A stretch of 5,074 bases of DNA from CAZNGF01 sp964572855 (GTDB lineage Bacteria; Bipolaricaulota; Bipolaricaulia; RBG-16-55-9; JAJCYT01), in NCBI GenBank assembly GCA_964572855.1, contig CAZNGF010000096.1, positions 1-5,074 of the forward strand, written 5' to 3'. Below the pieces are notes generated by a model. That model ran no database searches and was not told where the DNA came from. It worked only from the letters and a program-made list of their open reading frames with translations. The translations under genes and the position numbers were made by a program. Shown piece after piece: positions 1 to 5,074 of this stretch. Within the stretch, counting starts at the first letter, position 1; each line of letters begins with the position of its first letter.

Positions 1-2
1 AC

Positions 3-677
3 TCAGATGTACTCGTGGCTGCCGCTGACCATGTAGACGACGCGGGCGGCCATGTTGACGGCGTGGTCGCCCACGCGCTCCAGGTCGCGCATCGAGAGCA
101 TGACGGTGAGCGACTGCGAGGCGATGCGCTCGGCGGTCTCCTCGTCGTGGGCCTCGCGCTCGCTGCTCACCATGCCCTTGACGAAGCCGCGGATCAGGCC
201 CCAGCACGCCTGGTCGAGCTCGCGGTCGCGCTTGATGACGGCCTCGGCGCGTTCGAGGTCCTTGTGCTCGTAGGCCTGCACCGACTGGGCCAGCATCTCG
301 CCGGCCAGCGCGCCGGCGGCGCGGATCTCGTCGGGGGTGACCAGCTCGAGCTGCTCGGAGTCGCGCCCGTACTCGCCCAGGTTGACGGCCAGGTCGGCCA
401 CGCGCTCCAAGTCCGTGGCGATCTTGTAGCTGGCCGTGATCAGGCGCAGGTCCACGGCCACGGGCTGCTGCAAGGCCAGCAGTTGGACGCAGCGCTTCTC
501 CAGGTCGAGCGACTGCTCGTCGATGGCGTCGTCGTAGTCGTCGAGCCGGTCGGCCAGCGCGTGGTCGACGTTGACCAGCGCCTCCAGGCCCTGTTCGAGT
601 TGGTGATGCACCTTGACGCCCAGCTCGATGACGCCCTCGCGCAGCTCGCGCAACTGCTTCTGATAGCTCTCTCGCAT
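3..677 (-). CDS. phoU: PhoU, phosphate transport/signalling regulator
   Basis: This gene encodes a 224-residue PhoU-family protein, close to the usual length (E. coli about 240). Known PhoU proteins are cytoplasmic, all-helical, made of two three-helix bundles, and dampen Pst transport and PhoR/PhoB-type signalling when phosphate is plentiful. Both repeats are visible. The first carries DLERVADLAVNL at residues 89-100 and the second DLERVGDHAVNMA at 198-210, the two E/DxxxD metal-cluster motifs typical of the family. The ATG at 677 is supported by an AGGA Shine-Dalgarno at 688-685, seven bases upstream and overlapping the pstB stop. The TGA stop lies at 5-3, so the gene is complete but whatever follows it is outside the window. 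It is the last visible gene of the pst operon, its usual place. Nothing looks damaged. The family call is very secure; the exact signalling partner cannot be seen. Confidence 0.97.
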   Translation of the reverse strand: MRESYQKQLRELREGVIELGVKVHHQLEQGLEALVNVDHALADRLDDYDDAIDEQSLDLEKRCVQLLALQQPVAVDLRLITASYKIATDLERVADLAVNLGEYGRDSEQLELVTPDEIRAAGALAGEMLAQSVQAYEHKDLERAEAVIKRDRELDQACWGLIRGFVKGMVSSEREAHDEETAERIASQSLTVMLSMRDLERVGDHAVNMAARVVYMVSGSHEYI

Positions 678-684
678 GGCCCTA

Positions 685-688
685 TCCT
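685..688 (-). promoter_or_regulatory. Ribosome binding site of phoU
   Basis: AGGA on the minus strand overlaps the pstB TAG stop and lies seven bases before the phoU ATG at 677. It fixes the start and implies that phoU is translated from the same message as pstB. Confidence 0.65.
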
Positions 689-1490
689 AACCGAACTTGC
701 CCGTGATGTAATCCTCGGTCTGCTGTTTCTCGGGGTTCTCGAAGAGTTTTTCGGTTTCCCCGAGCTCGATCAGCGTGCCCATGTAGAAGAACGCGGTGTA
801 GTCCGAAACGCGCGCCGCCTGCTGCATGTTGTGGGTCACGATCACGACGGTGTAGTCGCGCTTGAGCTCGGCGATCAGGTCCTCGATCTTGGCCGTGGCG
901 ATGGGGTCGAGCGCCGAGCAGGGCTCGTCCATCAGGATGACCTCGGGCTCGACCGCCAGCGAGCGCGCGATGCAGAGGCGCTGTTGCTGGCCGCCGGACA
1001 GGTCGAGTCCGGTCTTGCGGTGCAGGTCGTCCTTGACCTCGTCCCAGAGCGCCGCCTCGCGCAGCGCGGTCTCGACGCGCTGGTCCAACCGGTCCTTGAG
1101 GCCGTTGACCCGCAGGCCGAAGGCGACGTTTTCGTAGATCGACTTGGGGAAGGGGTTGGGCTTCTGGAACACCATCCCGATGCGCCGTCGCACCTCGACC
1201 GGGTCCACGCGGCGCTCGTAGATGTCGCGGCCGTGGTAGCGCACCTGGCCGGCGACGCGGACCGACGGGATGAGGTCGTTCATGCGGTTGAGGCAGCGCA
1301 GAAAGGTGCTCTTGCCGCACCCGCTCGGGCCGATGAGCGCGCTGACCTGGCGCGGCGGGATGGCCAGGTCGATGCCCTGCAGCGCCTCGAAGTCCCCGTA
1401 CCAGAGCCGCAGCGCGTGCGTGCTGAGCACGGGCGCGTCCCCGGACGGGGCGGGGCGCTCGACGTCGTGGACGGTCTCGGTGGACGGCAT
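687..1490 (-). CDS. pstB: PstB, phosphate ABC transporter ATP-binding protein
   Basis: This gene encodes a 267-residue ABC ATPase (E. coli PstB is 257), which hydrolyses ATP as a dimer on the cytoplasmic face of PstC/PstA to drive phosphate import. All ABC motifs are intact: an aromatic A-loop candidate at Tyr31, Walker A GPSGCGKST (54-62), Q-loop Gln109 inside the PstB-specific MVFQKPNPFP (106-115), signature LSGGQQQR (164-171), Walker B VILMDEP (184-190) with catalytic Glu189, D-loop SALD (192-195) and switch His220. The segment EDLIAELKRDYTVVIVTHNM and the ending DYITGKFG are PstB hallmarks that separate it from other ABC ATPases. The ATG at 1490 follows the pstA stop by one base and has a GAGGTGG ribosome site at 1501-1495 inside the end of pstA, so translation is probably coupled. 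The first 20 residues are a slightly long, unconserved tail. The stop is TAG at 689-687. Confidence 0.98.
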   Translation of the reverse strand: MPSTETVHDVERPAPSGDAPVLSTHALRLWYGDFEALQGIDLAIPPRQVSALIGPSGCGKSTFLRCLNRMNDLIPSVRVAGQVRYHGRDIYERRVDPVEVRRRIGMVFQKPNPFPKSIYENVAFGLRVNGLKDRLDQRVETALREAALWDEVKDDLHRKTGLDLSGGQQQRLCIARSLAVEPEVILMDEPCSALDPIATAKIEDLIAELKRDYTVVIVTHNMQQAARVSDYTAFFYMGTLIELGETEKLFENPEKQQTEDYITGKFG

Positions 1491-1491
1491 G

Positions 1492-2982
1492 TTACCACCT
1501 CTTCTGGAAATGGTTGCGCAGCACGATGGCCAGGGCGTTGAGCGTCAGCAGCATGACCAGCAAAATCACGATGGCCATCGAGGCGATGGTGTCGAAGCCG
1601 GCCTGGGGCTTGGTGGCCCAGGAAAAGATCTGCAGCGGGATTACCGTAAAGCTGTCCGACAGGCTGTCGGGGATGTAGGTGAGGAACAGGAACGCCCCCA
1701 GCAGGATCAGGGGCGCGGCCTCGCCGATGGCGCGCGACAGCGACAGGATCATGCCCGTGAAGATGCCCGGCAGCGCGTAGGGCAAGACGTGGTGGCGCAC
1801 GACCTGCCAGCGGGTCGCGCCCACCCCGTGGGCGGCCTCCCGCACCCAGGGCGGGACGGCGCGCAACCCCTCGCGGGCGGCGATGATCATCACCGGCAGG
1901 ATCAAGAGCCCCAGCGTGATGCCCCCGGCCAGCACGCTGCGCCCGAGCCCGGCCCAGCGGGCCAGGATCTCGAGGCCGATGATGCCGTAGACCACGGAGG
2001 GGATGCCGGCCAGGTTGGCGATCAGCACCTGGAGGGTCTCGGTGAGCGGGTTGAGCGACGCGTACTCCTCCAGGTAGAGCGCGGCCCCGATGCCCAGCGG
2101 GAAGGCCACCGCCGAGGTGACCGCGATCACGAGCAGCGTGCCCATGATGGCGCTCACCAGGCCGGCGTGCTCGGGGTAGCGCGGCTCGTCCAAGCGGGTG
2201 ATAAAGGCCACCAGCGCGTCCCAGAGGTTGCGCTTCAGCGGGAGCTCGCCACCCAGTTCGGCCGGGAACGGCAGCGTCAGGCGCTCGCCGTCGCGCTCGA
2301 CCGTCAGGGTCACCGGCCCGCCGGCGGCCTTGCTGGCCACCACGATGGCCTCCCAGGCCTGGCGCGTGCCGATCACCGGGATGGCGTCGACGGCCAGCAG
2401 CACGTCGTCGATCTGCAGGCCGGCCGCCTCGGCCGGGGAGCCGCGCTCGACCCAGCTCACGCGCGCGCGGTAGACGCCGGGCCGGTCGGGCACGGATTCG
2501 GGACTGAACTCGCCCACCAGCGTTTCGACGCCGGGCACCCAGCGCACGACCACGCGGTCTTGGCCCTGCGGCAGGCGCTCGATGCGGTTCCAAACGGCCG
2601 AGACGGAATCCACAGGGGTGCCGGCCACGCGCGTGAGCGCCGTTCCCACCCCCAGGCCCAACTGCGCCGCCGGGGAGCCGTCCTCGACCTGGGAGAGCCG
2701 CACGTAGGGCAGCGTGAGTGTGCGCCCGTCGACCTCGGCGGTCGTGCTGCGCAGCGAGAGCGCCAGGCCCGCATCGGCCGTGGCGTGCATGGCCACCAGC
2801 CGCGTGCTGTTGAGGACGGTGTTGATCACGAGCGTGGTCACCACGAGCACGCCCAGCGCCAGCGAGACGAAGGCCACCCCGGCGAACAGCCATCCCTTCC
2901 CCTGCCGCCAGCGCTGCCGCAGACGGCCGCCCCCGTGGGGCGTGCGGAAGGGTTGAGGGCCCGTTTGGCGCTGCGCGTTCAT
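1492..2982 (-). CDS. pstA: PstA, phosphate ABC permease with inserted tandem PDZ-like domains
   Basis: This gene encodes a 496-residue permease subunit of the Pst phosphate importer. Ordinary PstA is about 280-300 residues. The core is clear: a basic N-tail, helix 1 at about 31-57, then helices at about 275-304, 318-340, 348-369, 402-430 and 466-490. The EAA coupling loop EAAHGVGATRWQ...LP spans 382-401, followed by SLSRAIGEAAPL, a PstA/PstC signature. Between helix 1 and the core (about 62-252) sits an insert with two PDZ-like repeats: residues about 92-150 (VEDGSPAAQLGL, GTALTRVAGTPV) and about 168-240 (VERGSPAEAAGLQIDDVLLAVDAIPV). By the positive-inside rule the insert should face outside. 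The ATG at 2982 overlaps the pstC stop as ATGA and has GGGAG at 2995-2991 eight bases upstream. The open frame continues upstream to 3459, but that part lies over pstC in another frame and has no PstA-like sequence. The PstA call is secure; the insert's role is unknown. Confidence 0.96.
   Translation of the reverse strand: MNAQRQTGPQPFRTPHGGGRLRQRWRQGKGWLFAGVAFVSLALGVLVVTTLVINTVLNSTRLVAMHATADAGLALSLRSTTAEVDGRTLTLPYVRLSQVEDGSPAAQLGLGVGTALTRVAGTPVDSVSAVWNRIERLPQGQDRVVVRWVPGVETLVGEFSPESVPDRPGVYRARVSWVERGSPAEAAGLQIDDVLLAVDAIPVIGTRQAWEAIVVASKAAGGPVTLTVERDGERLTLPFPAELGGELPLKRNLWDALVAFITRLDEPRYPEHAGLVSAIMGTLLVIAVTSAVAFPLGIGAALYLEEYASLNPLTETLQVLIANLAGIPSVVYGIIGLEILARWAGLGRSVLAGGITLGLLILPVMIIAAREGLRAVPPWVREAAHGVGATRWQVVRHHVLPYALPGIFTGMILSLSRAIGEAAPLILLGAFLFLTYIPDSLSDSFTVIPLQIFSWATKPQAGFDTIASMAIVILLVMLLTLNALAIVLRNHFQKRW
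1495..1501 (-). promoter_or_regulatory. Ribosome binding site of pstB
   Basis: GAGGTGG on the minus strand, running up to the pstA stop codon, ends four bases before the pstB ATG at 1490. It fixes this start, consistent with a slightly long PstB N-terminus. Confidence 0.75.
2227..2799 (-). other. Region of pstA encoding two tandem extracytoplasmic PDZ-like domains
   Basis: This stretch codes for residues 62-252 of PstA, absent from standard PstA proteins. The second copy (codons at about 2481-2263) is a clear bacterial PDZ: an ERGSPAEAAGL turn, an IDDVLLAVDAIPV strand pair, a helix TRQAWEAIVVASKA and a final strand PVTLTVERDGERLTLPF. The first copy (about 2709-2533) is more diverged but keeps the same order: EDGSPAAQLGL, GTALTRVAGTPV, helix SAVWNRIERLPQG, strand DRVVVRWVPG. 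A tandem pair recalls RseP-type site-2 proteases, but no HExxH metal site or serine-protease triad accompanies it, so it is a binding module rather than an enzyme. Reading frame and base composition match the rest of the gene, so nothing suggests recent acquisition. Confidence 0.85.
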
Positions 2983-3944
2983 TCGTACATCTCCCGGTAG
3001 CGCCGCACGATGAAGTAGCTGGCCACGTTGAGCGCCAGCGTGATCGTAAACAGCAACAGGCCGATGGCAAACAGCGCCGACCAGATGAAGGCCGTGGCCT
3101 CGTGGTCGCCGGTGGCGATGTTCACGATGGTCGTGGTCAGCGTCATCATGGGCCCGGTGGGGTCGGGCGGCCAGGCGGGCGTGCGCCCGGCGGCCAGGGC
3201 CACGATCATGGTCTCGCCGATGGCGCGCGACATGGCCAGGATGAACGCCGCCCCGATGCCCGAAAACCCGGCGGGCAGCACGACGCGCGTCACGACCTCG
3301 AACTTGGTGGCGCCCAGCGCATACGCCCCCTCGCGCAAGCTGCGCGGGACGGCGTAGAGCACGTCCTCGCTGATCGAGGCCACCAGCGGCAGGATCATGA
3401 AGCCCATGATGAGCCCGGCCGACAGCCCGTTCCAAAACCCCAGTTCCGGGAGGAACCACGCGCGCAGCAGCGGCGTGATGAAGCGCAGCGCGAAGAAGCC
3501 GTAGACCACGGTCGGGATGCCGCCCAAGATCTCGAGAAACGGTTTCAGCACGCGCCTAATAGGCGCCGGCGCGTACTCGCTCAGGTAGAGCGCGCTCAGC
3601 ACCCCCAGCGGCAGGGCCACGGCCAGGGCGATGCCCACGATGACCAACGTGTCGGCGATCAGGGCCAGCACGCCGTAGCCGCTGGGCACCGTGATGGGGG
3701 CCCAGCGCGTCGAGCCCAGGAACTCGAAGATCGAGACTTCCCGGAAGAACGTGACGCTGCCGGCCACGAAGGTCCAGGCCGTGATCACCGTGACCACGAC
3801 GGCCGTCAGCCCGCAGGCGAACAGGACGGCGCGGATGGCACCCTCCTTGAGGCGGCGTCCCTGCGGCGGGCGCAAGAAGGGCGGGGCGGTCGGGTCGGGA
3901 CGGTGTGCGCTTTGGTTCATGCTCATGGTGGATTGAGGGCTCAT
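2979..3944 (-). CDS. pstC: PstC, phosphate ABC transporter permease
   Basis: This gene encodes the second channel subunit, partner of PstA, about 313-321 residues and of normal length for PstC. Numbered from the ATG at 3944, helix 1 lies at 36-61, followed by a short outer segment containing WAPITVPSGYGVL, then helices at about 92-117, 139-160, 173-195, 225-252 and 286-312. The segment LEILGGIPTVVYGFFAL (138-154), the EAA coupling loop EGAYALGATKFE...LP (205-224) and AMSRAIGET (237-245) are characteristic of PstC. The start is uncertain. In-frame candidates are GTG 3959 (inside a stem-loop, unlikely), ATG 3944 (four bases past the stem), ATG 3926 and ATG 3920; none has a good Shine-Dalgarno. 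I chose 3944 provisionally. The N-terminal 30 residues are a proline-rich unconserved cytoplasmic tail, so the choice does not affect the fold. The stop TGA at 2981-2979 overlaps the pstA ATG. Confidence 0.95.
   Translation of the reverse strand: MSPQSTMSMNQSAHRPDPTAPPFLRPPQGRRLKEGAIRAVLFACGLTAVVVTVITAWTFVAGSVTFFREVSIFEFLGSTRWAPITVPSGYGVLALIADTLVIVGIALAVALPLGVLSALYLSEYAPAPIRRVLKPFLEILGGIPTVVYGFFALRFITPLLRAWFLPELGFWNGLSAGLIMGFMILPLVASISEDVLYAVPRSLREGAYALGATKFEVVTRVVLPAGFSGIGAAFILAMSRAIGETMIVALAAGRTPAWPPDPTGPMMTLTTTIVNIATGDHEATAFIWSALFAIGLLLFTITLALNVASYFIVRRYREMYE
2991..2995 (-). promoter_or_regulatory. Ribosome binding site deciding the pstA start
   Basis: GGGAG on the minus strand lies eight bases before the ATG at 2982, inside the last codons of pstC. 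It supports the ATGA-overlap start over any upstream extension of the frame and suggests translational coupling between the two permease subunits. Confidence 0.75.
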
Positions 3945-3948
3945 GATA

Positions 3949-3983
3949 AGAGGGGGCACCTGCGCCGGGCAAGTGCCCCCTCT
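3949..3983 (-). promoter_or_regulatory. Perfect 11-bp stem-loop between pstS and pstC
   Basis: AGAGGGGGCAC at 3949-3959 and GTGCCCCCTCT at 3973-3983 are exact inverted repeats with a 13-base loop. In the pstS-to-pstC transcript the stem ends four bases before the ATG at 3944. No run of T follows it on the minus strand (TTATCATG), so it is not a standard intrinsic terminator. Stems after binding-protein genes in ABC operons are known to protect the upstream mRNA and give more binding protein than permease. That role, or partial attenuation or start-site masking, is my inference. Confidence 0.7.
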
Positions 3984-4001
3984 CGTCGGATTCAGGAGGT
4001 G

Positions 4002-4031
4002 GTCAGCGCGGCGGCTGACGCAACCCGCCGC
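4002..4031 (-). promoter_or_regulatory. Two mutually exclusive short stems just after the pstS stop
   Basis: GTCAGC (4002-4007) pairs with GCTGAC (4014-4019) across a 6-base loop. GCGGCGG (4008-4014) can instead pair with CCGCCGC (4025-4031) across a 10-base loop. The two stems share base 4014 and interleave, so only one can form at a time. They begin directly behind the pstS stop codon. No U-tract follows. They may add to 3'-end protection of pstS mRNA; GC-rich DNA makes short stems common, so functional confidence is low. Confidence 0.35.
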
Positions 4032-5074
4032 TTACAGGCCGCAGTGCGAGACGTACTTGTCGCGGATCTCGTTGCTGCTCAGCCCGCCGAAGTCGCCGTC
4101 GAAGGCCGTGCCCGTCACGCGGTTCTCCCAGCAGGCGCGCGCCGCCTCGCGCAGCTGGCGCGTGACGTTGATGTAGCCCACGTCCAGCATGAACTCCTGG
4201 CTGCCCAGCTGGGCCTCTTCCAGGTAGAAGTCCACGAAGGCGTCCACGGCCTCGCGCTCGCCGGACTGGAGGTTGGTGTAGACGAACAGCGGGCGCGTGA
4301 GCGGCTGGTAGTCGAAGCCGCCGATGGAGTCCGGCGTGGGCAGCACGCCGTTGCACTCGCCGCCGCCGTTGCTCAAGGGCTCCTTGCCGTTGGCGGCGCG
4401 CCGCTCGTTGATGGCGTCCAGCACGTTCTGCGGCGCGTCGATCAGCGTCTGGCGGTTGTCGATGGCCACGGGCTGGACGATGTCCTGGTTGTTGACGAAG
4501 AAGGCGAAGCCGAAGTAGGTGAGCGCGAAGGCGTCCTGGCTGGTCTGCTCGGCCAACAGTTGATCTTCCTCGGTGCCGAAGTAGTCCGAGCGCGTGTCGC
4601 CTTCGTCGTTATTGATGGCGTCGGTGTAGAAGTCGAACGTGCCCGAGGTCGAGGCCGCGCCCGAGAGCACGGCCGCGCTGTCGGCGAAGCGGCTGCCGAG
4701 CTGGCTCCAGTTGGTGATGAACCCTTCGGCCTCCTGGGCCCAGAGCAGTTCGAGCTCGCCCTTGGTCATGCAGACGTTGCCGTCGCTGAAGATCTCGGTC
4801 TCCCGGTCCACGGCCACGGTGAGGCCGTCGAAGGCCACCAGGGACTCGACGTAGTCGACGCCGTTGGCCGCGGCGGTCTCGATCTCGCTGCCCTTGATGG
4901 CGCGCGAGGCGTTCGACATGTCGGTCTCGCCCACCACGAAGCGGCGGAAGCCCCCGCTGGTGCCCGAGACGGCCACCGACACCTCGACGTCGGGGCGCAC
5001 CTGGGAGAACTCGGCGGCCACGGCCGTGGTCACGGGCTCGACCGTGCTGGAGCCGTCCACCAGGAGCGACTTGG
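4032..5074 (-). CDS. pstS: PstS, phosphate-binding protein (5' end missing)
   Basis: This is the extracytoplasmic phosphate-binding protein that delivers phosphate to PstC/PstA. The window gives 346 codons plus two bases. The frame stays open to the right edge as K-S-L-L-V-D-G-S-S-T, so the GTG at 5060 is an internal valine, not a start, and the signal peptide or lipobox is outside. Numbering from that valine, the phosphate-site segments are DGSST (2-6), SGTSGGF (32-38), ETDMSNASR (45-53) and STSGTFDFY (137-145). Other family marks are TNWSQLG (116-122), TRPLFVYTN (255-263) and the C-terminal NRVTGTAFDG (313-322). Four cysteines occur (97, 236, 310, 340), a number that would allow two disulfides. 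Residues about 205-240 form a polar, glycine-rich loop. The TAA stop is at 4034-4032. It is the first visible gene of the operon. Confidence 0.96.
   Translation of the reverse strand, partial: KSLLVDGSSTVEPVTTAVAAEFSQVRPDVEVSVAVSGTSGGFRRFVVGETDMSNASRAIKGSEIETAAANGVDYVESLVAFDGLTVAVDRETEIFSDGNVCMTKGELELLWAQEAEGFITNWSQLGSRFADSAAVLSGAASTSGTFDFYTDAINNDEGDTRSDYFGTEEDQLLAEQTSQDAFALTYFGFAFFVNNQDIVQPVAIDNRQTLIDAPQNVLDAINERRAANGKEPLSNGGGECNGVLPTPDSIGGFDYQPLTRPLFVYTNLQSGEREAVDAFVDFYLEEAQLGSQEFMLDVGYINVTRQLREAARACWENRVTGTAFDGDFGGLSSNEIRDKYVSHCGL

Noticed and set aside
15..1541. A 508-codon open frame on the plus strand, opposite phoU and pstB
   Set aside because: It is the antisense shadow of conserved genes in GC-rich DNA. 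Its translation is a low-complexity mix of A, L, V, D, H and Q with no recognisable domain.
1270..3000. Long open frames on both strands over pstA (plus 1270-3000, minus 1280-3070)
   Set aside because: Both are rich in G, R, H, A and Q with no motif, while the pstA frame encodes recognisable permease and PDZ sequence.
1720..3232. A 20-base exact direct repeat at 1720-1739 and 3213-3232
   Set aside because: It encodes the shared SRAIGE motif of the paralogous permeases PstA and PstC, so protein homology explains it rather than a mobile element or recombination site.
2983..3459. Upstream extension of the pstA frame to 3459
   Set aside because: It overlaps the conserved part of pstC in another frame, and a proper ribosome site and ATGA overlap mark 2982 as the start.
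3949..3983. Stem-loop as an intrinsic terminator separating pstS from the rest
   Set aside because: No T-tract follows on the minus strand, or on the plus strand, and the pst genes normally form one operon.
4032..5060. Taking GTG 5060 as the pstS start
   Set aside because: The frame continues to the window edge and this valine lies in the conserved core start VDGSST; a secreted protein needs a signal peptide upstream.
1..5074. CRISPR arrays, tRNA or rRNA genes, insertion sequences, Pho box
   Set aside because: No spaced repeats, RNA gene signatures or transposase sequence were seen. The operon promoter region, where a Pho box would be, lies beyond the right edge.

Overview
The window holds one minus-strand gene cluster, the high-affinity phosphate uptake operon pstS-pstC-pstA-pstB-phoU, read from the right edge to the left edge. 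All five genes are co-directional and tightly packed. pstS is cut by the right edge, so its signal peptide and the operon promoter or Pho-box region lie outside. phoU ends two bases from the left edge. The DNA is strongly GC-rich, with G or C in most third codon positions, which produces long spurious open frames on the plus strand. Shine-Dalgarno sequences and canonical Pst proteins indicate a bacterium. The PstS style (VDGSST start of the mature fold, SGTSGG, a C-terminal VTGTAF element) is of the type found in several non-proteobacterial lineages such as Chloroflexota, Cyanobacteria and Deinococcota. I cannot place the organism more precisely from sequence alone.

Layout, right to left: pstS (partial, 5074-4032); a short intergenic region (4031-3945) with a perfect 11-bp stem-loop just before the pstC start and a pair of competing small stems just after the pstS stop; pstC (about 3944-2979); pstA (2982-1492), overlapping pstC by ATGA; pstB (1490-687), one base after pstA; and phoU (677-3), nine bases after pstB. 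Except for the pstS-pstC spacer, no stretch lacks a gene.

PstS captures phosphate outside the membrane, PstC and PstA form the membrane channel, PstB is the ATPase dimer that powers transport, and PhoU links transporter state to phosphate signalling. No phoB or phoR sensor genes are visible in the window.

The unusual element is PstA. At 496 residues it is about 200 longer than ordinary PstA, and the extra sequence forms two tandem PDZ-like domains between transmembrane helix 1 and the permease core, predicted to face the extracytoplasmic side. This is the best candidate for something new here: a phosphate permease with a built-in peptide-binding or docking module, possibly for PstS, a protease or a signalling partner.
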